From positions 1,426,001 to 1,490,000 of the forward strand of contig NZ_UAQZ01000001.1 in assembly GCF_900446215.1 (NCBI RefSeq): a DNA stretch of 64,000 nucleotides. The letters are read 5' to 3'. This document shows, in pieces, positions 46,055 to 54,505 of the stretch. The notes below the pieces were generated by a model that was not told the DNA's origin, ran no database searches, and saw only the letters and a program-made list of their open reading frames with translations. Position 1 is the first letter of the stretch. Each line of letters begins with the position of its first letter. The position numbers were made by a program, and so were the translations under genes. The stretch is from Burkholderia cenocepacia (GTDB taxonomy: Bacteria > Pseudomonadota > Gammaproteobacteria > Burkholderiales > Burkholderiaceae).

Positions 46055-47307
46055 TCGAACGTCTGATCGTCTGTCTGCTCGTGTCGCTCGCGGGATTCGC
46101 CGCCCGGGCGGCGCCCGTCACGATCACCGTCGTCGATGCGACGAACGGGCGCGCGCTGGCAGGCGCGATCGGCCACGCGCCGGGCGTGAACCGGACCGCG
46201 GATCGCGAGGGATCGTTTTCGCTGGAGATCGACGCCGCCGGAACGCGCCTGAGCGTGCGTGCGCCAGGCTACGCGCGAATCGAGGTCACTCTGGCTCCCG
46301 CCGCGGCCGCGTACACGATCCGCATGACGCCGGTGCGTCCGAAGGCGGTCTACCTGTCCGCCTACGGCGTCGCAGACCGCACGCTGCGCGACGCGGCGCT
46401 GTCCCTCCAGGACCAGACGGCGATCAATGCGCTCGTCATCGACGTGAAGGGCGACAGCGGCGTGACGCCTTATCGCAGCAAGGCGCGCGAAATCTCCGGC
46501 GCCGCGAGCCATGTCGCCGGTGCGATCGTGCATCAGCCCGATTTGCCGGACCTGCTGCGGACGTTTCATGCACGCGGCCTCTACTTGATCGCGCGAATCG
46601 TCGTGTTCAAGGACGATCCGCTCGCGCGGGCTCACCCCGAGTGGGCCGTGCGCGACGCGGCCGGCGAGATCTGGCAGGACCGCGAGCATCAGCGCTGGAT
46701 CGACCCGACGTCGCGCGCGGCGTGGCAACACAATTACGATGTCGCCGAAGAAGCCGCCCGCATGGGTTTCGACGAGATCCAGTTCGACTACCTGCGGTTT
46801 CCCGACGCCAACGGCCTGCGATTCGCCGAGCCCAATACCGAGGCAAACCGGGTCACCGCGATCGCCGGATTCCTCACCGGCGCGCGCGAGAGACTGCAGC
46901 CGTACAACCTCTACACGTCGGCCGACATCTTCGGCTACGTCTGCTGGAACACCGACGACACCGCGATCGGACAGCGGCTCGATGCGCTCGGGCCGGCCCT
47001 GGACTATGTGTCGCCGATGCTGTACCCGTCCGGCTTTACGTGGGGCCTGCCCGGTTGCCGGAAACCGACCGAGCATCCGGGCGAGATCGTTGCGCGGTCA
47101 CTGGCTGAGGCGAAGCGCCGGACCGGCCTGGACGGTGTCCGGTTCAGGCCGTGGCTCCAGGCTTTTCGCGACTATGCATTCGATCGCCGGCCGTTCGATG
47201 CCGACGAGGTCCGCGCACAGGTCGACGCGGCCGACGCCGCGGGCACGGATGGCTGGATGCTGTGGAATCCTCGCAATCGCTACGATCCCGCCATGTTGCC
47301 GCACTGA
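46051..47307 (+). CDS. DUF4015 putative glycoside hydrolase, secreted
   Basis: The 418-aa protein starts at GTG 46051, overlapping the deacetylase stop, and has a signal peptide (IERLIVCLLVSLAGFAARAA). A short carboxypeptidase-regulatory-like repeat (25-95) precedes a DUF4015 TIM-barrel-like domain: INALVIDVKGDSG, FDEIQFDYLRFPD and DYVSPMLYPSGF are family landmarks with candidate acid residues. It probably cleaves or binds an exopolysaccharide. The ATG at 46012 is possible but would place nine or more charged residues before the signal. Confidence 0.85.
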   Translation: MIERLIVCLLVSLAGFAARAAPVTITVVDATNGRALAGAIGHAPGVNRTADREGSFSLEIDAAGTRLSVRAPGYARIEVTLAPAAAAYTIRMTPVRPKAVYLSAYGVADRTLRDAALSLQDQTAINALVIDVKGDSGVTPYRSKAREISGAASHVAGAIVHQPDLPDLLRTFHARGLYLIARIVVFKDDPLARAHPEWAVRDAAGEIWQDREHQRWIDPTSRAAWQHNYDVAEEAARMGFDEIQFDYLRFPDANGLRFAEPNTEANRVTAIAGFLTGARERLQPYNLYTSADIFGYVCWNTDDTAIGQRLDALGPALDYVSPMLYPSGFTWGLPGCRKPTEHPGEIVARSLAEAKRRTGLDGVRFRPWLQAFRDYAFDRRPFDADEVRAQVDAADAAGTDGWMLWNPRNRYDPAMLPH

Positions 47308-47361
47308 CCGGCAGGTTTGGAGAACGTAGCGATCGACAGCACGAAGGCACTGCGGCCGATG

Positions 47362-47859
47362 CTAGGCCGGATACCCGAGCGGGCATTCGCGCCCGGCCGC
47401 CGCCGGATGCCACCGTGCAACCAGGACGCACGCGACCAGCATGACGACGACCGCAACGCCGTGCACCGGATTGCGCAGGCACGACGTGACCTGATCGCTG
47501 CGCCCGACACCGAACAGGCACCACAGGCAGAAGTGTTCGCAGTTGTTCGTGAGAAGCCGGTAGCGGCATTCGCCGAGGCGCGATGCCGCGCGGCGCGCGG
47601 CCTCTGTTCCGTCGTACGGCGCGCGCGCGTGGCGGATCACCGCGAGCTCGAAACCGGCGCGAAAGCCGTCGAGGGTCACGACCTCGACCGCGCCGCCGCT
47701 CAGGTGGCGCGACCATCCGGCGTAGTGGATCACGTTGCCGTCGCCGACATAAATCCCATGATGCAGATAGCCATGGCGGCGGGTCACGAGGTGGGCACCG
47801 ACCGGCGGTTCGCCGTCCGGTATGGCGTCGTCGGCGTGCACTGCGGTCGGATGACTCAT
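47362..47859 (-). CDS. LRAT/NlpC-P60-like protein with C-terminal membrane helix
   Basis: The 165-aa protein has the LRAT catalytic layout: H34 and H46 (HHGIYVGDGNVIHY) and C107 (NNCEHF), the His-His-Cys set of lecithin:retinol-acyltransferase-like enzymes. A single helix at 135-149 would anchor it. Relatives transfer acyl groups between phospholipids or act as thiol acyltransferases. Converges with the DUF4015 gene. No FNR-type box in its leader. Confidence 0.82.
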   Translation of the reverse strand: MSHPTAVHADDAIPDGEPPVGAHLVTRRHGYLHHGIYVGDGNVIHYAGWSRHLSGGAVEVVTLDGFRAGFELAVIRHARAPYDGTEAARRAASRLGECRYRLLTNNCEHFCLWCLFGVGRSDQVTSCLRNPVHGVAVVVMLVACVLVARWHPAAAGRECPLGYPA

Positions 47860-48322
47860 CGCCAGCTCCTCGGCCCCGGCGGCGGCGGGCGAAAACCCCG
47901 CGTCGGCCGCGAAACACGTTGCGTCCTGTCACGTCTCCAGTATCGACAGTGACGCCGCGCGGGACAATCAGCGTGGCCTGAGCTTGCTGTCCGATGTCGA
48001 GCCACCGTGTCGGAAATTTCCGACGGGCCATGCAATAACGGCTGACAGACGTTACGGACGATAGCGCCGGACGGATGCCGCGCCCTCGTGTTGCCAGGCT
48101 TGCGGCCCGCTCGGGAAGACGGACGCGACGACTGCATCGCGGCGCCCGCTGCGGTGTCGGTCTGCTTCGACAGGCGCGCTCTTGACATGAGTCAACGGGA
48201 AATCGGCGTTCCGCGCGACGCTGGCAATGTCGTCGAAACGCCTGCGACGTCGCCGCACGCGCCACGTTCCGCGACCGGACAGGGGGCATCGCGACCATGC
48301 AGGGCCAACCAGGAGAGTGGAG
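47860..48322. other. Divergent intergenic region with one FNR-type box
   Basis: 463 bp with no coding frame. It holds the promoters of the LRAT gene (minus) and the secreted protein at 48323 (plus), and one perfect palindrome at 48182-48195. Confidence 0.5.
48182..48195 (+). promoter_or_regulatory. FNR-type box upstream of secreted protein
   Basis: TTGACATGAGTCAA, perfect, 127 bp before the start at 48323. Confidence 0.7.
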
Positions 48323-48799
48323 ATGAGGACCGGAACCGTGAAGGCGCTGCTGCTGGCAGCCTGCCTGCTGAACGTCGGCGCGAACGCGCTGGCCGAAACG
48401 TCGACCGAACCGGTCGTGCGCAACGGTGTCGCGTACATCACCGGCGGAATCGGCCAGGACGAGGTCGCCGCGTTTCGCGATGTCGCGCCTCGATACAACC
48501 TGCGGATCACCTTCGCATCGAATGCCGGCCAGTACCTTGCCGACATCGATGTGACGCTGTCGTCCGGCAAGTCGAAGCTCCTCGACGTACACACGAGCGG
48601 ACCGTTCCTGTTCGCGCGGGTGCCGCCGGGACGATATACCGTGTCCGCGCACGACAGGGCCGTGCAGGAGGTGCGGCGCGTCGTCGTTCCGGCGCGGGGC
48701 GCCGTCGACGTACGCTTTTACTGGCACGACCCCGATCGGCGCGGAACGATGCGTCTGTGCATGGCGTGCCCGGCCTCGCAGCCGCAAGCTGACCGCTAG
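48323..48799 (+). CDS. Secreted carboxypeptidase-regulatory-like domain protein
   Basis: The 158-aa protein has a signal peptide (LLLAACLLNVGANALAE) and a beta-sandwich-like domain with the ending GPFLFARVPPGRYTVSAHDRAV, typical of carboxypeptidase-regulatory-like or DUF2012-like folds. Periplasmic, function unknown. A GAGAGTGGAG precedes the ATG. A likely terminator follows at 48811. Confidence 0.75.
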   Translation: MRTGTVKALLLAACLLNVGANALAETSTEPVVRNGVAYITGGIGQDEVAAFRDVAPRYNLRITFASNAGQYLADIDVTLSSGKSKLLDVHTSGPFLFARVPPGRYTVSAHDRAVQEVRRVVVPARGAVDVRFYWHDPDRRGTMRLCMACPASQPQADR

Positions 48800-48810
48800 C
48801 CGCGCCGTGC

Positions 48811-48835
48811 CCGCCGCACGTCGACGGCGGCTTTT
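48811..48835 (+). terminator. Probable rho-independent terminator
   Basis: CCGCCG (48811-48816) pairs with CGGCGG (48825-48830) around an 8-nt loop, followed by CTTTT. It lies 12 bp after the stop at 48799. Confidence 0.5.
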
Positions 48836-48928
48836 GCACCGGCGGCAGGCCGGCCGAAACGCGACGTGCGCCTGTTGTCCGGCCCGGCCGCGCACAGCGG
48901 CGCGGATGCGACCACGAAGCTTGAGCGG

Positions 48929-49402
48929 TCAGAACTGCTGGTCGTAGTTGAGACGGACGTGCTCCGGATGGGCGAGACCGTCTCCCGTGATCGTGAGATC
49001 GATGTGATATACGCCTTTCCAACGTGCGTCGAACACGTTCCCGTAGGTGACCGCATTGCCGTCCGGCGTCGGGTCGAGCTGCATTCGCGTCGGCTTCGAA
49101 TGGAAGGAACTGGCTTCGCTTCGGGGGCCCTGAACAACGGCGGCGACGCGAGCATGTTCAATGCGATTTCCGTTCGACTTGTCGAACAACGCGACCGTGA
49201 GCAGGTACAGGTTTACATTGTTCGATGCGTCGCCGGCATGGCCGCCCGGCGTGGCGGCGCGACTCGCCGGAACCACCCCGTAATGGACGACCAGCGTGGG
49301 TGTCGTCACGGTGCGCGTCAGATCGTTCGCGCAGGCGGTCGATACCTCGCCGGCGAGCAATGCTAGCCCGGCTAGCAGCACAGGAAAAATTCGCGATCGC
49401 AT
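48929..49402 (-). CDS. Hypothetical periplasmic protein
   Basis: The 157-aa protein has a signal peptide (SRIFPVLLAGLALLAGEVSTACA) and an immunoglobulin-like mature part containing LYLLTVALFDKSNGNRIEHARV and YHIDLTITG. The layout resembles FixH/YtkA-like or copper-chaperone-adjacent folds but no metal motif is clear. Function unknown. The start at 49402 gives a full signal peptide. An FNR-like box (one mismatch) lies 95 bp upstream. Confidence 0.7.
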   Translation of the reverse strand: MRSRIFPVLLAGLALLAGEVSTACANDLTRTVTTPTLVVHYGVVPASRAATPGGHAGDASNNVNLYLLTVALFDKSNGNRIEHARVAAVVQGPRSEASSFHSKPTRMQLDPTPDGNAVTYGNVFDARWKGVYHIDLTITGDGLAHPEHVRLNYDQQF

Positions 49403-49497
49403 CGAAGCCTCCTCGGCGGTGGTTCTACCGCGTCGACAATGCGCGCGCAGAGCGACCCGGTATCGTGCTTCCATGCTGACGTGGAGCGAAAACGCGG

Positions 49498-49511
49498 GCT
49501 TGACGCAGATC
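49498..49511 (-). promoter_or_regulatory. FNR-type box (one mismatch) upstream of periplasmic protein
   Basis: TTGACGCAGATCAT, last base deviates, 95 bp before the start at 49402. Confidence 0.5.
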
Positions 49512-49582
49512 ATGCCGCCGCCAGAGGTGCGACGTCGCGTCATTCGGCGAATGCGCCGGTTCCGCTCCGGCGACCTGCCGTG

Positions 49583-50200
49583 TCATTCTGCGCCGCGCGA
49601 AGGATGGCCGCGTCGGAACGTCAACCGGCGCTGTTCGACGAGCGCGCGCCAGTCCAGCTTCATCAACGCGAAGACGACGCCGAGCAACACCAGTTGCGTG
49701 ACGACGAAGTATCCGCCGAGGTAAGTGCCTTCGAGTTCGGACTCCACGTCCAGCCGGGTCGACGCAAAGCGGCCGAGGTACGCCCAGATCGCATAGGTCG
49801 TCGCGCGGCCGACGAAGAACGCCGCCGCGATGATCCTGAGTGGCAACCCGGACAGCCCGTATGCGATGAACAGATAGTTTGACGGAAGCGGACTCAACGC
49901 ATAGAAGAAGAACGCACCGGCGGTCAGTGTCCGGTGCTTTCGCAGCCAGCGCGTGGCGACCTCGATGTTCGCCCGATCCGATTCGCGCATCCAGCGGGAG
50001 CGTACGAGCGATCTTGCGAAGGTCGCCAGAATGACGCGGCCGGTCGTCGCCGCGCCGGCCGCCACGACGGCGAAGACCCACGGATTGCCGTCAGGCAGGT
50101 TGAACCCGACCCACGACATGGCCATCCACGTGGGCGGTGCGAACGCCGGTATGAGATTCAGCAGGAGAATCAGCAGAAAGAGTACTGCCAGCGTCAGCAC
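49583..50200 (-). CDS. VTT/DedA-type membrane protein
   Basis: The 205-aa membrane protein has about five helices and the VTT-domain pattern FFYALSPLPSNYLFIAYGLSG with the re-entrant G-x-x-x-R (VGRATTYAIWAYLG). The SNARE-associated/VTT superfamily includes DedA undecaprenyl-phosphate or lipid transporters. The substrate here is unknown. An exact FNR-type box lies 62 bp upstream. Confidence 0.8.
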   Translation of the reverse strand: MLTLAVLFLLILLLNLIPAFAPPTWMAMSWVGFNLPDGNPWVFAVVAAGAATTGRVILATFARSLVRSRWMRESDRANIEVATRWLRKHRTLTAGAFFFYALSPLPSNYLFIAYGLSGLPLRIIAAAFFVGRATTYAIWAYLGRFASTRLDVESELEGTYLGGYFVVTQLVLLGVVFALMKLDWRALVEQRRLTFRRGHPSRGAE

Positions 50201-50262
50201 GATATCGACTCCAGGCGCTCCGGTGTCACGCTTCGATTGTGCTGACGAAAGGCGTCGACCAC

Positions 50263-50276
50263 TTGACTCACGTCAA
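50263..50276 (-). promoter_or_regulatory. FNR-type box upstream of VTT/DedA gene
   Basis: TTGACTCACGTCAA, perfect, 62 bp before the start at 50200. Confidence 0.75.
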
Positions 50277-50316
50277 GCAACTGGCCGCGCCAGTCGGTCG
50301 CGTCACGCGCATCGCG

Positions 50317-50330
50317 CTGACTCAGGTCAA
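50317..50330 (+). promoter_or_regulatory. FNR-type box (one mismatch) upstream of P1B-5 ATPase
   Basis: CTGACTCAGGTCAA, first base deviates, 98 bp before the start at 50429; paired with the box at 50263, one for each divergent gene. Confidence 0.6.
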
Positions 50331-50428
50331 CCGTCGCAACGCGGCGTTGCCTAGACTGATGCCACGCCGTCCGCAACCGGTACCGGATGCGGCGAATCCC
50401 GCCCCGTAAGGCGATCGGAAGAATGGTC

Positions 50429-52714
50429 ATGCCCCGAATCCCTTGGTCGATCGATCTCGCGTTGCTGGTTCTGGCGGCCGTTACGCTCGCCGCGGGGGGC
50501 ATGTGCGCGGCGTTCGGCGCGCCTTCGCTCGCGCGATTCGCGTGGCTGCTGGGTACGGTGCCGGTCTTGCTCGCGTTGACGGTATCGCTGGCAATGGCGG
50601 CGGCGAAACGGCAGGCCGGCATCGACGTGCTCGCATGGCTGGCGATCGGCCTGGCGATCATGCTCGACGAGACGCTGACCGCCGCGGTCATCGGGTTGAT
50701 GCTGGCTAGCGGCCGGATGCTGGAGCGATATGCGCAAGACCGCGCGCAACGCGAGATGACCGCGCTGCTCGGCCGCGCGCCGCGCCAGGCGACGCGGTTC
50801 GAGAACGGTGAGTGGCGTTCCGTTGCACCGGCAACCATCGTTCAGGGAGACCGACTGCTTGTGCGAAGCGGCGAATGCGCGCCGGTCGACGGCACGTTGA
50901 CCGGCGACGCGGAGCTGGACGAATCGATGCTTACGGGCGAGTCGTCCATCCAGCGGCGACGTTCCGGAGAAAACGCATGCAGCGGCGTGGTCAATGCCGG
51001 CGCGCCATTTGAAATGGTCGCCCGCACGACGGCGGCCGACAGCACGTTTGCAGGCATCGTCCGCATGGTCGAGCGCGCACGGCACGAGCGCGGTCCGTCC
51101 GTGCGTCTTGCAGATCGCTACGCCGCATTCTTCGTGCTCGCGTCGCTGCTCGTCGCCGGTACCGCGTGGCTGCTGACCGGCGATGTCGCACGTGCGCTTT
51201 CCGTGCTCGTCGTCGCCACGCCTTGTCCGCTGATCCTCGCCGTGCCGGTCGCGATCGTCTCGGGCCTGTCGCGTTGTTCGAAACGGGGCATCCTGGTCAA
51301 AGGCGGAGGCGTGCTCGAACGGCTTGCGCAGGCGACGATTCTCTTCTTCGACAAGACCGGAACGCTGACGGGCGGGCGCGCACGCATCGTCGCGATCGAA
51401 TGCGGCGCCAGCGTCGGAAGGGGCGACGTGCTGCGCTTCGCGGCGTCGTTGGCGCAGGCCTCGGGCCATGTCGTCTCGGATGCGCTGACGGTCGCGGCGC
51501 GAGAACGCGGGATCCGCCTGTCCCCACCGTCGGCCGTCATGGAGACGGCCGGCGAGGGCGTGACCGGCAGGGTCGACGGCCGTGTCGTTGCGATCGGCAA
51601 GTTCGGGTACGTCCGCGCCGGCGCGACGGTTGCCCCCTGGTGCGAAGCCTTCCTGAAGCGGGTAGGCAACGCGGGCGGGGCTGCCGTGTTCGTCGGCATC
51701 GATGGCGCCATGGTCGGCGCGATCCAGATGGCCGACCAGGTGCGGCTGGAAACGCCGCGGGCGTTGCGGCTGCTCAAGCGCGAGGGCGTCGAGCGTCTCG
51801 TCATGCTGACCGGCGACCGGCTCGACATTGCCCAGGCCGTTGGCGAACTGCTGGGCGTCACCGACGTGCGCGCCGAACAGACGCCCGCGGACAAGCTTGC
51901 GGCCGTCCAGGCGGCACGCGCGGAGGGCGTGACGATCATGGTCGGCGACGGCGTGAACGACGCGCCGGCGCTGGCGGCAGCCGACGTCGGCGTCGCGATG
52001 GGCGCGCGGGGAGCGGCCGCGTCATCCGAAGCAGCCGACGTGGTACTGCTGGTGGATCGGCTGGATCGACTCGTGGATGCGATGCGCATCGCCCGTCGAT
52101 CGCGCCGGATCGCGCTCGAGAGCGTGTTGATCGGCATGTCGCTATCGGTCGTCGCGATGACGATTGCCGCGGCAGGATTCCTGCCGCCGATTGCCGGCGC
52201 GGTGATCCAGGAAGCCGTCGACGTCGTCGTGATCGTCAATGCGCTGCGCGTGTTGCTGGTGCGGCCGCCGGAAGCCCGGCTGGCCGGTGTCGACGTCGAG
52301 CAACTCAGGCGCGAGCATGCGGCATTGTCACCGTTGCTGGACCGGCTCAGGGATCTCGCGGACCGCTTGCCGCAACTGTCCGGAGTCACCGCCGCCAGCG
52401 AGCTTGTCGATGCCGTCGACTCGCTGGACCAACGGCTGCTGCCGCACGAGCGCGCCGACGATCTGGAGGTTTACGCGCGGCTTGCACCGCTGCTCGGCGG
52501 CGAGGATCCGCTCGCGGCGATGAGCGGCGCACACCGGGAGATCTTCCGGATGGTCCGGTCGCTCAGGGAGATGGTCTCGGACCTGCCGCGCGACGGAACG
52601 AACCCCTTGCAGGTTCAGGCGATACAGCGCCTGCTGTACGGGCTGGAGGCGATCGTCCGGCTGCACTGCGCCCAGGAGGAGGAACTGTTCCACGCCGTGG
52701 GAGCGGATGCATGA
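50429..52714 (+). CDS. P1B-5-type metal-transporting ATPase with hemerythrin-like C-terminus
   Basis: The 761-aa P-type ATPase has phosphorylation site DKTGT (D308), a TPCP motif in the metal-binding helix (264-267) and QEAVD (594-598) in a late helix, the two signatures of subgroup P1B-5. It lacks an N-terminal HMA domain. Residues about 615-761 form a helix bundle with spaced His/Glu (REHAAL, LPHERADD, AHREIF, LHCAQEEELF) like hemerythrin, a di-iron oxygen-sensing fold. P1B-5 pumps such as rhizobial Nia export Fe2+ or Ni2+. Likely exports metal in response to oxygen state. The ATG at 50429 follows GGAAG by 9 nt. Confidence 0.88.
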   Translation: MPRIPWSIDLALLVLAAVTLAAGGMCAAFGAPSLARFAWLLGTVPVLLALTVSLAMAAAKRQAGIDVLAWLAIGLAIMLDETLTAAVIGLMLASGRMLERYAQDRAQREMTALLGRAPRQATRFENGEWRSVAPATIVQGDRLLVRSGECAPVDGTLTGDAELDESMLTGESSIQRRRSGENACSGVVNAGAPFEMVARTTAADSTFAGIVRMVERARHERGPSVRLADRYAAFFVLASLLVAGTAWLLTGDVARALSVLVVATPCPLILAVPVAIVSGLSRCSKRGILVKGGGVLERLAQATILFFDKTGTLTGGRARIVAIECGASVGRGDVLRFAASLAQASGHVVSDALTVAARERGIRLSPPSAVMETAGEGVTGRVDGRVVAIGKFGYVRAGATVAPWCEAFLKRVGNAGGAAVFVGIDGAMVGAIQMADQVRLETPRALRLLKREGVERLVMLTGDRLDIAQAVGELLGVTDVRAEQTPADKLAAVQAARAEGVTIMVGDGVNDAPALAAADVGVAMGARGAAASSEAADVVLLVDRLDRLVDAMRIARRSRRIALESVLIGMSLSVVAMTIAAAGFLPPIAGAVIQEAVDVVVIVNALRVLLVRPPEARLAGVDVEQLRREHAALSPLLDRLRDLADRLPQLSGVTAASELVDAVDSLDQRLLPHERADDLEVYARLAPLLGGEDPLAAMSGAHREIFRMVRSLREMVSDLPRDGTNPLQVQAIQRLLYGLEAIVRLHCAQEEELFHAVGADA

Positions 52715-52735
52715 CGACACGTCGAAACGCATCAT

Positions 52736-53686
52736 TCATGCGCGCGGCGGGTTCACGAGCAGAACCGGCGTCTTCGTGATGCGCGCCACGCGTGCGGCCA
52801 CGCTGCCGACGAGCCAGCCCGTGACGCCGTGTCGCCCATGGGTGCCCATCACGATCATGTCCGCGTTCCATTCGACGGCATGGCGCACGATCAGATGAGC
52901 GACGTCGGCGCCGGCCCAATCCGTCTGAATGAGTTGCGACTGTACTTGCACGGCCCTGTCGCCGAGCAGAGCCGTGGCCTCCTTCAATGCACGATTGCCT
53001 TCGCCGATCAATGCGTTATCCAGCGTCTCGACGGGGACGAAATCACCCAGCGAGACGGGGCGATCGAGCACGCATATCGTACGGAATTCCGTATCCGGTC
53101 GCGACCACTTCAACCCCGTTCCCAATGCGTTGAGCGCAATCGTGCTTCCATCGACGGCGAACAGCATCCGCCGCGGCAGATGCTCGGCAACCGACGCGAA
53201 GCCCTCCGGAACGATGAGCAGCGGGCAGCCGACGAACTTGCCGAGCGGGCCTGAAATCGTTCCTTCTACCCAGCGGAGCAAGCCGTGATGCTGACGTGCA
53301 CCAACGATCAGGAGATCGGCCCGCCAGGCTCGCGCGCTGTCGGCCAGCGCATGCACGACATCCCCTCCACGAGTAGCCAGGTCGAAGGTCTCCGTGTCGA
53401 CGGCGAGGTCGTCGCGCTTCATGACGGATTGGGCGCGCGATAGCGCGTCGGATGCATCCCCGAGCAACTCGTCGCGCGCCGACTCGAGAAATGCCATGGT
53501 CTTCGATCCGAGCGGGACGAGCGTTCGCGGGTTTTCCGCGACGCTGACGATATGTACCTCCGTGTTTGTCGGAAGGAACGCCTTGGCATACGCGAGCGCA
53601 TGCGCGGATGCGCTCGAACCGTCCACGGCGATCAGCACGCGTCGCGGAGCGGGGACGGCCTGGGCGGGTGAAGGGCAGGTGCTCAT
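52736..53686 (-). CDS. Tandem universal stress protein
   Basis: The 316-aa protein has two Usp domains (RRVLIAVDGSSASAHALAYA and RRMLFAVDGSTIALNALGTG). The second has the full ATP motif GTHGRHG...GSVAARVA; the first has a variant GARQHHG. The start at 53686 is preferred because the longer frame begins inside the FNR-type box. Convergent with the ATPase gene, 21 bp apart. Confidence 0.9.
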   Translation of the reverse strand: MSTCPSPAQAVPAPRRVLIAVDGSSASAHALAYAKAFLPTNTEVHIVSVAENPRTLVPLGSKTMAFLESARDELLGDASDALSRAQSVMKRDDLAVDTETFDLATRGGDVVHALADSARAWRADLLIVGARQHHGLLRWVEGTISGPLGKFVGCPLLIVPEGFASVAEHLPRRMLFAVDGSTIALNALGTGLKWSRPDTEFRTICVLDRPVSLGDFVPVETLDNALIGEGNRALKEATALLGDRAVQVQSQLIQTDWAGADVAHLIVRHAVEWNADMIVMGTHGRHGVTGWLVGSVAARVARITKTPVLLVNPPRA

Positions 53687-53753
53687 GAATGTCTCCCGAT
53701 GGCGACCGACGGTCTTGTACACGGCATTTTTCGCACGGTGCGCTGCCGCGGGG

Positions 53754-53767
53754 TTGACCTCCGTCAA
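53754..53767 (-). promoter_or_regulatory. FNR-type box upstream of tandem usp
   Basis: TTGACCTCCGTCAA, perfect, 67 bp before the start at 53686. It is the rightmost of the series. Confidence 0.75.
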
Positions 53768-53895
53768 GCACCTTCGTCGTGGGTGTCCGGGGCGACGGGG
53801 CCTCGTCGGTGACCGAAGGCCGACCGTATCGGCGCGCTATTTGTCAGACCTGACGGGATCGACTGCTAACCCGCTGCTCAAGCCCGCGCCCGCGC

Positions 53896-54462
53896 TCAAT
53901 TCCGGTCGCCGGGCGGAATCCTCGGCCGGGCGACGCGCGTCGGCAACGGCAGAATGCGCGGCAACACGTTCTCCGACTTGAACAGCCGGTGCGCCACCGC
54001 ACCAAGCACGTGCAAGCCCACCAGCGCGGCCAGCCCATATGCCGTCAGTGCGTGCAGCTCGCCCAGCCAGTGCGACAGTTCGCGGCTCTCGGGCACCAGC
54101 GTCGGCAGCGAGAAGAGTCCGAAGCAGCTGGCGGCGTGCCCGGCCGCATTCGTCTTCATCCACCCGAGCACGGGAATGGCGAGCATCAACACGTAGAGCA
54201 GCGCGTGGACGCAGCGTTCCGCAAGCCGATTCAGCGTGCCGACCGGATTGACCGACGGCGGGAGCCGGCGTCGCATGCGCAGCCGATTCGCAACGCGAAT
54301 CGCCACGAGTACGAGAATGGCGACGCCGATCGACTTGTGCAGGCCGACGAGGTCTTCGTTGTCGTCCAGCAGCAAGCCGACGATCAGGTTGCCGATCAAC
54401 GCGGCGGCCAGCAGCCAGTGCAGCACACTGATCGACAGTGGGTAACGGGTAACAGTTTTCAT
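53896..54462 (-). CDS. Cytochrome b561 (inner membrane)
   Basis: The 188-aa protein has four transmembrane helices and the conserved histidines of bacterial cytochrome b561 (H15, H42, H137, H151) for two haem b groups. It moves electrons from quinol to periplasmic partners or superoxide. It lies 43 bp downstream of the cytochrome b562 gene on the same strand, so a small electron-transfer unit is plausible. Confidence 0.9.
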   Translation of the reverse strand: MKTVTRYPLSISVLHWLLAAALIGNLIVGLLLDDNEDLVGLHKSIGVAILVLVAIRVANRLRMRRRLPPSVNPVGTLNRLAERCVHALLYVLMLAIPVLGWMKTNAAGHAASCFGLFSLPTLVPESRELSHWLGELHALTAYGLAALVGLHVLGAVAHRLFKSENVLPRILPLPTRVARPRIPPGDRN

Positions 54463-54505
54463 GACGGGAATGCCTGTTCAGTGTCGCAAGCGTGTCCGGC
54501 CCGGG

